A stretch of DNA of 9,777 bases, taken from NCBI GenBank assembly GCA_034437895.1, contig DAOTTO010000253.1, forward strand, positions 1 through 9,777, written 5' to 3'. This DNA comes from JANRLJ01 sp034437895. GTDB taxonomy: Bacteria; Chloroflexota; Anaerolineae; Aggregatilineales; Phototrophicaceae. Below, piece after piece: positions 1 to 6,245 of the stretch (the stretch's first letter is position 1; each line of letters opens with the position of its first letter). Under the pieces are notes generated by a model that made no database searches, was not told the DNA's origin, and saw only the letters and a program-made list of their open reading frames with translations. The translations under genes and the position numbers were made by a program.

Positions 1-111
1 CGAAAATGAATATTCTGTTATATTCCAAAACCTTAAGGGTAGAAACCTATTTCTGCTATAAGATTCGCTCAGGTAGATAGTGCTATTACACCAAAATACA
101 AGGATTCATCT

Positions 112-498
112 ATGCCTGTTAGCTTTACTCAAGATATAAAACAAACCGATGTTGCTCTCCTCAAGTATGAAGGCAATTGGACGGTGGCTGAATATGAAGA
201 AGCCTACAAGCAAATGCTGGCTTACACTAGTGAATTAGGCAGTGATGTTTACTTAATTTCAAATTTCTTAGAGAGTGGGTCAGTGCCGCCGAATGTTTTG
301 ACGTTGGCAGCACGCTCAACCCGTCAACTGCCAGACAATATCATCTTAATTGTCACGATCAATTCCAGTCGTTTTGTGACAACTTTGATGGATATTGCGG
401 GGAAGCTTAATCGAGAACTTGGCAAAAAGACCGTCGCCGTGCGCTCTGTGGAAGAAGCCTATTCTGAAGTTGCTCGCCGCCGAAACGATACTAAGTAG
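112..498 (+). CDS. 128-aa protein of unknown function, paralogue of the 5671-6057 protein
   Basis: I do not recognise a named family. The protein is 128 residues, without signal peptide or membrane segment, and alternates predicted beta strands and helices (VALLKYEGNW, VYLISNFLES, NIILIVTI, then an amphipathic C-terminal helix). This resembles small STAS/SpoIIAA-like or DUF-type alpha/beta proteins, but that is only a guess. It aligns without gaps over about the first 60 residues with the protein at 5671-6057: both have G21, W23, A31, E54-S55 and P59-P60, and both end in a short strand followed by an acidic helix. The ATG is preceded by AAGGA (100-104) at 7 nt spacing. A weak promoter-like TATAAG lies at 57-62. 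It sits alone, with about 270 bp before the next gene. The coding call is firm; the function is unknown. Confidence 0.8.
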   Translation: MPVSFTQDIKQTDVALLKYEGNWTVAEYEEAYKQMLAYTSELGSDVYLISNFLESGSVPPNVLTLAARSTRQLPDNIILIVTINSSRFVTTLMDIAGKLNRELGKKTVAVRSVEEAYSEVARRRNDTK

Positions 499-766
499 GT
501 TTTCAATTAAATAAAAATAACTATATCGACTCATATAAGTTGTACTGCAATGCTCTATAAATAATAATAATAATTGTGTCTAGCTTATATAGATTGTTTT
601 TCCCACTTGTTTTTTTTGAAAAAGTAATTAAGATTATTAAGGGAAATTACTCCACATCGTCGCCCAACTTGATAGTCCCACAGCTAACCGCAAAAAATTG
701 ACTTTTATAGACTACTTCATTACTTGCGTCGTAATTTTATGCATGTAGGCGAAGGGAATAATCAAG
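499..766. other. AT-rich intergenic region upstream of the terpene synthase
   Basis: This 268-bp gap holds no convincing gene. It contains a short AAT/ATA trinucleotide run (about 558-573), a T-rich stretch near 610-618 followed by an A-rich one with no convincing hairpin stem, and a TTGACT at 698-703 that could be a -35 box. The hexamer 17 nt downstream (TACTTG) is a poor -10, so I do not claim a promoter. It probably carries the 3' end of the first transcript and the promoter of the terpene synthase operon. Confidence 0.4.
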
Positions 767-1786
767 ATGGTTGCAGGTACAAGTTTGGACCCGTCACTTA
801 CGCTCCATAAACTGCTCATAGCCGATCAAAATCTCGCGCCTCTGCGCCACCACCCCGATGCGGATGAATTTGAATATTTAACTGAAGAATTCACCCTAAA
901 ACATGATCTGATGTTCGCGCAGTTCAAGGGTGTCAATAACATGACATCCTATATGTATCCGGATGCAGCTCTTGAGCGCGTGACCTGGACGAACAAACTT
1001 ATGGCGCTACTGTTCCATATAGATGATGTCTATGCCGATAACGCTGAATCAAAAGGGATGAAAGGTGGCGCTGTCGCCCCAGAAATTCTTGCCAAGATTG
1101 AGCGTTCCGCAATCGCATTTGAAACAGGTTGGCTCCCGCCTAATTCGGGTGGTTTGGAGCGCGGCTTCCAAGAGCTTAGGTTAGAAATACAGGATCAGGT
1201 CGAACCAGAATGGATGATTCGTTTTAGCCAAATCGTCCGGCAGCACATCAGCTATGCCATTAATCCGCAGGCTTATGGCTGGAAGCCAGATGGCAACGTG
1301 CCGTTTGAGCGTTATGCCTGGCTTCGTGAAGTTATCTCTGGCATGTATTTAGCGATTGATCTCATCGAGTATCATAATGACTTTGTGCTGCTGCCACACG
1401 TAATTTATCATCCCACGATTCGTCGTTTGCAGCAAGCTTGCTCGCGTATCGCGGCCTTCGCCAACGATCTTTTTTCGTACGAAAGAGAAGTGCTGCAAGA
1501 AGGGTTGCGCTTTAACTTGTTGGCGGTTTTGCAGCGTACGCAAAACCTCAGCTTCCCTGAGGCCGTACAACTTAGCATCGAGATTACCAATCATGAAACC
1601 GAAGAGTTTTTTAGACTCTCGAATGAAATTGCCATCTGGGATGATACGACCAATGCGCTTATTCAACGTTATGTCGAATGTATGAAGTATCACGTTTCTG
1701 CGACCTGGCATTGGCAAATGAATACGATACGTTATCGCTCAACCACTTCGCCATTTATGGAACTTATAAAACCCTTGATTGGGTAA
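767..1786 (+). CDS. Class I terpene synthase (terpene cyclase)
   Basis: This is a 339-residue class I terpene cyclase that should ionise a prenyl diphosphate with Mg2+ and cyclise it in the cytoplasm. The aspartate-rich motif is DDVYAD (D86, D87, D91) in the context LLFHIDDVYAD. The second metal site (NSE) is NDLFSYERE with N233, S237 and E241. R187 lies 46 residues before N233, the spacing of the pyrophosphate-sensor arginine in bacterial sesquiterpene synthases, and an RY pair (R322-Y323) closes the protein as in that family. Length is typical of single-domain bacterial enzymes. All catalytic elements are present, so it should be active. The product cannot be read from sequence. GAAGGG (751-756) precedes the ATG by 10 nt. 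No prenyltransferase, P450 or methyltransferase of terpene metabolism is adjacent; prmC starts 6 bp downstream. Confidence 0.93.
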   Translation: MVAGTSLDPSLTLHKLLIADQNLAPLRHHPDADEFEYLTEEFTLKHDLMFAQFKGVNNMTSYMYPDAALERVTWTNKLMALLFHIDDVYADNAESKGMKGGAVAPEILAKIERSAIAFETGWLPPNSGGLERGFQELRLEIQDQVEPEWMIRFSQIVRQHISYAINPQAYGWKPDGNVPFERYAWLREVISGMYLAIDLIEYHNDFVLLPHVIYHPTIRRLQQACSRIAAFANDLFSYEREVLQEGLRFNLLAVLQRTQNLSFPEAVQLSIEITNHETEEFFRLSNEIAIWDDTTNALIQRYVECMKYHVSATWHWQMNTIRYRSTTSPFMELIKPLIG

Positions 1787-1792
1787 ATAAAC

Positions 1793-2659
1793 GTGACAAC
1801 ACTAGGTCTAACACTGACCGATGCGAAACAACGACTCGCATCGGTTTCTTCCTCTTCAAGTTTGGATGCCCAACTTTTACTCGCCGAAGTTCTGGATGTC
1901 AGCCGAGCGCATGTCATCGCTCATCCTGAAAAAGTGCTGACCCCAGAGCAAGCCGCCACGTATGAATCACTTATCGCTCGGCGCGAAAAAGGCGAACCCG
2001 TTGCTTATATTTTGGGTCAGCGGGCTTTTTATGACCGTGAATTCCTCGTTACTCCGGCGGTGTTAATCCCGCGTCCAGAAACCGAGTTGCTTTTAGAAGA
2101 AGCCCTCCACTTTGCCCAAAACAATTTTGACGCAGGTGGGGCGCAATCTGCTGCACCGCTACAAGTCGTCGATGTCGGCACAGGCAGCGGGGCGCTCGCT
2201 GTCACCTTTGCCGCGCATATCTCCCAAGCACAAGTCTATGCCACCGACATCAGCCAAGAAGCACTGTTTGTCGCGCAAAAAAATGCCGCGTTGCAGAATG
2301 TGAAGATCACTTTTTTCCAAGGCGATTTGCTCCTGCCATTGATTGAGCGCGGCATCAAAGTGGATATTGTGATGGCGAATTTACCCTATATCGCCAGCGA
2401 CGAAGTGCCGACTTTGGAGGTCAGTCAATTTGAGCCGATAACGGCGTTGGATGGTGGCGGCGATGGGCTTGATTTGGTGCGGAATCTTTTGGCGCAAATT
2501 CCGTCAGTGGCGAATCCCAATGCCTTGATTCTGCTCGAAATTGGGGCGAGGCAAGGTGCAGTCGCTTTGGAGGCCGTCAATGCTGCGCTTGCTGCGAACA
2601 AGGCGGTTGTTATCCCCGATTATGCGGGACATGATCGCATCGTGCGTGTGGAACTTTAG
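1793..2659 (+). CDS. prmC: Peptide chain release factor N5-glutamine methyltransferase
   Basis: PrmC methylates the glutamine of the GGQ motif in release factors RF1 and RF2 using S-adenosylmethionine, which improves translation termination. The 288 residues match the family's usual length: an N-terminal helical domain (about 1-85), then a Rossmann-type methyltransferase domain. Diagnostic motifs are IPRPETE (92-98), the SAM motif I VVDVGTGSGALA (125-136), TDIS (151-154), NLPY (196-199, the variant of the glutamine-binding NPPY motif), EP..ALDGGGDGLD (214-227) and a closing DRIV (281-284). The start is GTG, 6 bp after the terpene synthase stop, with no strong Shine-Dalgarno, so translation is probably coupled. 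The usual partner prfA is not adjacent. The NLPY form is probably a lineage variant rather than a defect. Confidence 0.95.
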   Translation: MTTLGLTLTDAKQRLASVSSSSSLDAQLLLAEVLDVSRAHVIAHPEKVLTPEQAATYESLIARREKGEPVAYILGQRAFYDREFLVTPAVLIPRPETELLLEEALHFAQNNFDAGGAQSAAPLQVVDVGTGSGALAVTFAAHISQAQVYATDISQEALFVAQKNAALQNVKITFFQGDLLLPLIERGIKVDIVMANLPYIASDEVPTLEVSQFEPITALDGGGDGLDLVRNLLAQIPSVANPNALILLEIGARQGAVALEAVNAALAANKAVVIPDYAGHDRIVRVEL

Positions 2660-2668
2660 CCCAATACT

Positions 2669-2674
2669 GGAAGG
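2669..2674 (+). promoter_or_regulatory. Ribosome binding site fixing the start of the phosphodiesterase gene
   Basis: GGAAGG lies 10 nt before the ATG at 2685. It supports this start over the upstream in-frame ATG at 2541, which would place 48 unrelated residues inside the prmC coding region and bury the signal peptide. Confidence 0.7.
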
Positions 2675-2684
2675 AATAATTTTG

Positions 2685-3572
2685 ATGCGCCGTTCACGTC
2701 TGTTCTTGATAATTTTGGGCAATCTGGCGTTGATTCTATTGACTTTCAGCACCGCCCAAGCCGATACACTCACGCCTGCGCGTCCCCATCCAGCGCGGGT
2801 GATCGTAATTTCGCTGGATGGAGCGCGACCTGATGCGATTTTGCAAGCAGAAACGCCCAATATTCAAGCCTTAGCCGAGCGCGGCGCGGTCAGTTGGCAG
2901 GCTTCGACGGTTTTCCCACCTGTAACTATTCCCGCGCACACGTCGATGCTTACTGGACTGGATACATCCGAGCATGGCATGACGTGGAACGATTACCGCG
3001 ATGAGCCGATCACCACGCCGACTTTTTTAACGCTGGCGGCGGAAGCAGGCTACAGTACGGCGATGGTGGTGGGCAAAGAAAAGTTTTCGCAGTTTCGGCA
3101 AACCGACGTTATGGATTATGTGTTTGCGCGGGTAGGGGATCGGAGTGTGGTGGACGAAGCCATCAATTTAATCGAAGGCGGGGTTGAAGTGTTGTTTGTG
3201 CATTTCCCCAACCCGGATTACTTCGGTCACAGCAGAGGCTGGATGAGTGATGTTTACCTCAACGAATTTTACAACACCGATCTTCAAGTTGGGCGGCTGC
3301 TGACGGCGTTAGACGAGACCGGTACAGCCGCCGAAACGCTGATTATCCTAACCGCCGATCACGGTGGACATGATCTAGTGCATGGCAGCGATATTCCCGA
3401 AGATATGACCATCCCTTTTATCCTCGCAGGTGGCGGTGTTATATCTGGCATGGTGCTGGAAAATGACGTTCATGTGACCGACGCGGCGATGACGGTTCTG
3501 TGGGCGCTGGGTCTGCAACTGCCGGAAACCGCGCTAGGCCGCCCACTCAGAGAAGCCTTCAACCGAGAGTGA
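2685..3572 (+). CDS. Exported alkaline phosphatase-superfamily phosphodiesterase / nucleotide pyrophosphatase
   Basis: This is a 295-residue enzyme of the type I phosphodiesterase/nucleotide pyrophosphatase branch of the alkaline phosphatase superfamily, predicted to hydrolyse phosphodiester or phosphomonoester bonds outside the cytoplasm with two metal ions. Residues 1-26 form a signal peptide: MRRSR, a hydrophobic core, then AQA before D27. Metal and catalytic residues are visible: D45 in VISLDGARPD, the nucleophile T81 in VTIPAHTSMLTG (equivalent to the KTFPNH threonine), D178 and H182 in NPDYFGH, D225-H226 in TADHGG, and H233 in VHGS. The set is complete. Length is short for NPPs, so extra caps are absent. 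It begins 25 bp after prmC, probably in the same transcript. The substrate is unknown. The C-terminus is convergent with the DUF952 gene, 8 bp away. Confidence 0.9.
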   Translation: MRRSRLFLIILGNLALILLTFSTAQADTLTPARPHPARVIVISLDGARPDAILQAETPNIQALAERGAVSWQASTVFPPVTIPAHTSMLTGLDTSEHGMTWNDYRDEPITTPTFLTLAAEAGYSTAMVVGKEKFSQFRQTDVMDYVFARVGDRSVVDEAINLIEGGVEVLFVHFPNPDYFGHSRGWMSDVYLNEFYNTDLQVGRLLTALDETGTAAETLIILTADHGGHDLVHGSDIPEDMTIPFILAGGGVISGMVLENDVHVTDAAMTVLWALGLQLPETALGRPLREAFNRE

Positions 3573-3580
3573 ACCGCCGT

Positions 3581-3928
3581 CTACATAAAGTCGAAAACGC
3601 CCTCTTCATTGGCAACAAAATCCTCAACAAAGACGACTGCATCCAAATTCAACGCGCCATAGAGGTGCGGGAATAACTCACCGTCATAATGGTGCGCGGG
3701 GATAGTTGGGTCGGGCGGCTCAATCCGAATTTCAGCGGTCAGCTTCACTGGATCAACATGCAGCAAAACGAGGTCGGTTTGCCCCACATAAACGGCATTC
3801 GCCACACGGGCAACTTGCCGCGCTTGCGAAAAATGGATGAATCCTTGTGATGCCAGCGATTCGGCGTGATACTTTCCTTCGGATTGGGCGGCTGCCCATG
3901 CGTCGCGGCTGGTGATATGATAAATCAA
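3581..3928 (-). CDS. DUF952 domain protein
   Basis: With the TTG start at 3928 this is a 115-residue single-domain DUF952 protein. Recognisable family features are the N-terminal IYHITSRDAW (2-11), GKY..ESL (18-25), GFIHFSQ (29-35), a DLVLLHVD strand (52-59), EPPD (70-73) and FPHLYGALN (86-94), followed by a strand and acidic tail. DUF952 is a small family of undetermined biochemical role. From memory it has been compared with ADP-ribosyltransferase-like folds, which I cannot test here. An ATG at 3970 is in frame but overlaps the LRR gene by 19 bp and has no ribosome binding site, whereas the TTG has GAGGAG 9 nt upstream and starts exactly where the domain starts. It lies 23 bp after the LRR gene and is likely co-transcribed with it. 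Confidence 0.88.
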   Translation of the reverse strand: MIYHITSRDAWAAAQSEGKYHAESLASQGFIHFSQARQVARVANAVYVGQTDLVLLHVDPVKLTAEIRIEPPDPTIPAHHYDGELFPHLYGALNLDAVVFVEDFVANEEGVFDFM

Positions 3929-3937
3929 GGCACTTTT

Positions 3938-3943
3938 CTCCTC
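3938..3943 (-). promoter_or_regulatory. Shine-Dalgarno GAGGAG for a TTG start
   Basis: On the minus strand GAGGAG is followed, after 9 nt, by the TTG at 3928-3926. It is among the clearest ribosome binding sites in the window and decides in favour of the TTG over the ATG at 3970 for the DUF952 gene. It lies between the LRR stop codon and the DUF952 start. Confidence 0.65.
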
Positions 3944-3951
3944 AAATTTCC

Positions 3952-5022
3952 CTATAGATAAACGGTGCATCCATGCGCTTCAAGCCGCAGGCTGGAGTCA
4001 GACGAAGATACCTTATTCCAGCGCAAATCCAATTTTTCCAGATTGGGGAGATCATAAAGCGAATCGGCTAGCCTTCGTAAGCCGTTATTACGTAAATCGA
4101 CTTCTCTTAAGTGGGTGAGTCCGCCAATGGAATCGGGGATGATGGCGACGCGATTATTCCTTAAATCGAGATCGGTCAAGTGAATCAGGCCGCCTATGGA
4201 CTCTGGCAGCGCGATGATGGCGTTGTTCGATAGGGCTAATTTTCTTAGGCTGATGAGGCCGCCAAGCGAGTCTGGCAGCGTCACCAATTGATTATTCATC
4301 AGGTGCAGTTCGCGTAGGTTGACTAGGCCGCCGAGCGACTCCGGCAGGGTGAGCAGTTGATTGTTGTATGCCCGCAATTCTTTTAAGGCCGTGAGTTGCC
4401 CTATCCAAGCGGGGAGCGTTATAAAAGCGTTATCGGTGATATTGAGGTAGACGAGTTTCGTCAACTGCTGAAGTGAGTCCGGCAGTGCAGCCAAGCGGTT
4501 GTTGCTCAGATAGAGAAAATGCGTTAGGTTGCGTAAATTTCCTAGCGACTCTGGCAGCGCTGTAAGCTGGTTATGGCCTAAATCGAGCGTGTGCAGGGCG
4601 CTTAAATTCCCGAAACTTGCTGGCAGCGCTGCAAAGCGATTTTCGGCCAGATTCAAAGTTGTGAGCGTGGTCAACTGCCAGAACGAATCCGGTAGTTGCG
4701 CCAACTGATTGCTGTACAGACTGAGGGTCTCTAGCTGCGTCAATTGACCAATATGTGTCGGGAGTACCGCTAACTCATTTTGGTCTAAATCCAGCATCTT
4801 GAGATGCGTCAAATCGCCTAGCGATTCCGGCAGCGTGGTTAATCCGCAGCGGCGCAGCGATAAAACCGTGACGTGGTTATTTTCTGCATAAAATCCGACC
4901 TCGCCAATTTCATCAGAGGACAGCATTGGCAAGGTGTCATCCGCCACGAGAAAACCTTCCAAATCATGGAGGGCATTTTGCTCAATGGCGGGGAGGTTTA
5001 GGTAGGCTCCCGTTCTGGTCAA
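3952..5022 (-). CDS. Leucine-rich repeat protein (12 tandem 23-residue repeats)
   Basis: The 356-residue protein consists of a short N-terminal cap (about 1-50), one partial repeat, and twelve consecutive repeats of the form LP.SLG.L..L..L.L.NN.L.. starting at residue 64 and ending near 340, then a 16-residue tail. Eleven repeats are 23 residues long; the fifth (156-179) has one extra residue in NLTHFLYLSNN. The repeats should form a solenoid used for protein-protein binding; no catalytic, kinase or GTPase domain is attached. There is no signal peptide or membrane segment, so it is probably cytoplasmic. The start is a TTG at 5022: an in-frame TAA lies just upstream and the nearby ATG is out of frame, so the choice is constrained, but its ribosome site is weak and a downstream start (ATG, residue 33) is possible. 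The start lies 14 bp from the MITE-like element's flanking repeat. Confidence 0.87.
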   Translation of the reverse strand: MTRTGAYLNLPAIEQNALHDLEGFLVADDTLPMLSSDEIGEVGFYAENNHVTVLSLRRCGLTTLPESLGDLTHLKMLDLDQNELAVLPTHIGQLTQLETLSLYSNQLAQLPDSFWQLTTLTTLNLAENRFAALPASFGNLSALHTLDLGHNQLTALPESLGNLRNLTHFLYLSNNRLAALPDSLQQLTKLVYLNITDNAFITLPAWIGQLTALKELRAYNNQLLTLPESLGGLVNLRELHLMNNQLVTLPDSLGGLISLRKLALSNNAIIALPESIGGLIHLTDLDLRNNRVAIIPDSIGGLTHLREVDLRNNGLRRLADSLYDLPNLEKLDLRWNKVSSSDSSLRLEAHGCTVYL

Positions 5023-5035
5023 ATTTTAATTTCCA

Positions 5036-5043
5036 TATTTAAC
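5036..5043. repeat. Left copy of 8-bp flanking direct repeat (candidate target-site duplication)
   Basis: tatttaac directly abuts the left terminal inverted repeat. An identical copy lies at 5233-5240, 2 bp beyond the right terminus. Confidence 0.5.
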
Positions 5044-5230
5044 CTGAGTTTCGGATAGCGTTTTCATTCTATCCCCCTATCCCCACCCCTAAATCCCCTC
5101 CCCACTTCGTAGAGAGGGGACTTAAAGAACCGTTGTGAACCGTTTTTCTCCCCTTCGCCATGCAATGGAGAAGGGGTCGGGGGATGAGGATATCATAAAA
5201 GTTAATCAAAGTAAGCTATCCAAAACTGAG
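5044..5230. mobile_element. Putative MITE-like palindromic element
   Basis: About 187 bp of non-coding, C/G-run-rich sequence is bounded by imperfect terminal inverted repeats: ctgagtttcggatagc at 5044-5059 and gctatccaaaactgag at 5215-5230 (14 of 16 pair). The 8-mer tatttaac flanks it on both sides (5036-5043 and 5233-5240), a plausible target-site duplication although 2 bp separate it from the right terminus. The interior is also an imperfect palindrome (C-rich 5071-5090 against G-rich 5173-5184) with two stem-loops: TCCCCTC/GAGGGGA (5094-5120) and CCCCTTC..CCAT/ATGG..GAAGGGG (5150-5176). It encodes no transposase, so it would depend on one in trans. It could instead be a domesticated intergenic repeat. 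Copy number in the genome is not visible from here. Confidence 0.6.
5150..5176. repeat. Strong stem-loop inside the MITE-like element
   Basis: CCCCTTC (5150-5156) pairs with GAAGGGG (5170-5176) and, after one mismatch, CCAT (5158-5161) pairs with ATGG (5165-5168), leaving a 3-nt loop. No T-run follows it on either strand (T residues precede it on the plus strand), so it does not look like a canonical rho-independent terminator, although it could still affect messages crossing it. Confidence 0.65.
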
Positions 5231-5232
5231 AT

Positions 5233-5240
5233 TATTTAAC
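5233..5240. repeat. Right copy of 8-bp flanking direct repeat (candidate target-site duplication)
   Basis: tatttaac is identical to 5036-5043. With the left copy it brackets the palindromic element, as expected if the element was inserted by a transposase. Confidence 0.5.
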
Positions 5241-5265
5241 GCCTAATCCGCCGTTATTCCGAGCC

Positions 5266-5544
5266 TTAGCGCCGCCGGCCTCTTCTGCCTACCGCGAGAC
5301 TGGCAATCAAGATAAAGATCACTGCGCCGACGATGGCGACCAAAATATCGCCCAAAGAAATTGTCGCAATATCGGGCATGTTGATGTTCAATACATCAAA
5401 CAGTACCACGCCGATGACCGCGCCGACGATGCCGACGAGGATGTTGCCCAATAAGCCATAATCGCGTCCGCGCATCAAATTACCTGCGGCAGCGCCAGCG
5501 ATGGCTCCAATGATAATAAATGAAAACAGTTGTTCAGCAGACAT
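5266..5544 (-). CDS. GlsB/YeaQ/YmgE family (transglycosylase-associated) small membrane protein
   Basis: This 92-residue protein belongs to the GlsB/YeaQ/YmgE family, small three-helix inner-membrane proteins often linked to envelope or general stress; the molecular function is not established. Three hydrophobic segments lie at about 6-24, 31-54 and 66-84, with the family's glycine-rich pattern (IIGAIAGAAAGNLMRGRDYGLLGNILVGIVGA is split here as IIGAIAGAAAG 11-21 and GLLGNILVGIVGA 30-42). The tail is strongly basic (GRRGRRR), consistent with a cytoplasmic C-terminus. I prefer the ATG at 5544 over the one at 5562 because GGAGG (5553-5549) lies 4 nt upstream of the former and would lie inside the gene with the latter. 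It is on the minus strand, between the 128-residue paralogue and the MITE-like element. Confidence 0.9.
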   Translation of the reverse strand: MSAEQLFSFIIIGAIAGAAAGNLMRGRDYGLLGNILVGIVGAVIGVVLFDVLNINMPDIATISLGDILVAIVGAVIFILIASLAVGRRGRRR

Positions 5545-5670
5545 AACGCCTCCCCATTGCATCGTACAAATTAAATGGCGTGTGGCGAAGATGTGGGCAA
5601 AATAGCCGCCAATTCAAGTATCGCACAAAACCTTTAATATTGCTTTAGATTATTTGATGCAAGAAGGCAC

Positions 5671-6057
5671 TTAACCCGCATGAACTTCCGTCTGTAACAA
5701 CGCCCGTGCGTCCTCTAAGGTTTCAACAAAATGAACAGCGTCTTTCGTCCGGCGGCTGCGATAAATCCGGCGCATGACATCATAATAAGGCCACGTCAAC
5801 GCGCCCACGCCGACGAAAATCAACTGACCCTTTCCCTGTCCCATCGTCAGGACACTTTTCTGGCGCAAGGTGGGTTCGGGAGGCAGCGCCGCGCTTTCGC
5901 GTAAATCTACGATGATGTGCACTGTCTGACGGGTATATCTTAATTTAATTTGGGCATCTTCCACCGCCCGATCTAAATCGCCCCAATGCCAGCTTCCATA
6001 ATGAATGTAGCGTAGTGTCGCCTTACTTTTATTGTCCCAAGCTGCAATGATGCCCAT
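5671..6057 (-). CDS. 128-aa protein of unknown function, paralogue of the 112-498 protein
   Basis: This is a soluble-looking 128-residue protein with no recognised domain name. It matches the first gene of the window in length and, almost gap-free, in layout: a strand ending in Y.GSW (G21, W23), a helix, a strand VHIIVDLRES (45-55) with E54-S55, P59-P60, a hydrophobic strand LIFVGVGA (79-86), a basic middle (MRRIYRSRRTKD, 95-106) and a final strand plus helix (VHFVETLEDARALL). The alpha/beta alternation is compatible with a STAS/SpoIIAA-like fold, but this is inference. ATG at 6057 follows AAGG at about 9 nt spacing, and a good minus-strand promoter lies at 6077-6105. It is probably the first gene of a minus-strand run, although 126 bp separate it from the next gene. 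Confidence 0.82.
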   Translation of the reverse strand: MGIIAAWDNKSKATLRYIHYGSWHWGDLDRAVEDAQIKLRYTRQTVHIIVDLRESAALPPEPTLRQKSVLTMGQGKGQLIFVGVGALTWPYYDVMRRIYRSRRTKDAVHFVETLEDARALLQTEVHAG

Positions 6058-6076
6058 GATGACTGCCTTGAATTAA

Positions 6077-6105
6077 CTTATCCTCAATACTTTAATTCTA
6101 GCCAA
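6077..6105 (-). promoter_or_regulatory. Putative sigma70-type promoter for the 5671-6057 gene
   Basis: On the minus strand TTGGCT (6105-6100) and GATAAG (6082-6077) are separated by exactly 17 nt, matching TTGACA/TATAAT at 4 of 6 positions each, about 20 nt upstream of the ATG. No transcript data support it. Confidence 0.45.
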
Positions 6106-6120
6106 CACAGCCTTAATTGT

Positions 6121-6166
6121 GCGTTAAGACGTTGTGAAAATCGTAAAATTCTTTACGCTGCGTTAA
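6121..6166. promoter_or_regulatory. Palindrome flanked by direct repeats in a divergent intergenic region
   Basis: The perfect inverted repeat CGTAAA-ATTC-TTTACG (6142-6157) is bracketed by two copies of GCGTTAA (6121-6127 and 6160-6166). It lies between two divergently transcribed genes (starts at 6057 and 6246), where a regulator binding site would be expected. It is equally consistent with a small hairpin; no regulator gene is adjacent. Confidence 0.35.
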
Positions 6167-6245
6167 TCAAAATCAAATGCTCGAAATGTCTGCTCAAGGT
6201 ACAATAGACGGCATGACGCATGAATAGACAAAATGAGGCACTTAT

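Noticed and set aside
1349..1717. Long minus-strand open frame opposite the terpene synthase
   Set aside because: It is a shadow of a gene with complete catalytic motifs, and has no recognisable domain or ribosome site.
2378..2389. NLPY in place of NPPY as evidence of an inactive PrmC
   Set aside because: All other PrmC motifs are intact and the second position of this motif varies among methyltransferases; a lineage variant is more likely.
2541..2684. A 48-codon N-terminal extension of the phosphodiesterase reaching into prmC
   Set aside because: It overlaps prmC, would bury the signal peptide, and the ATG at 2685 has its own ribosome binding site.
4000..4830. Regularly spaced repeats read as a CRISPR array or satellite
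   Set aside because: The 69-bp period is coding and matches 23-residue leucine-rich repeats, with no unique spacers.
5094..5176. GC-rich hairpins read as rho-independent terminators
   Set aside because: No T-run follows either stem on either strand; they fit better as internal palindromes of the MITE-like element.
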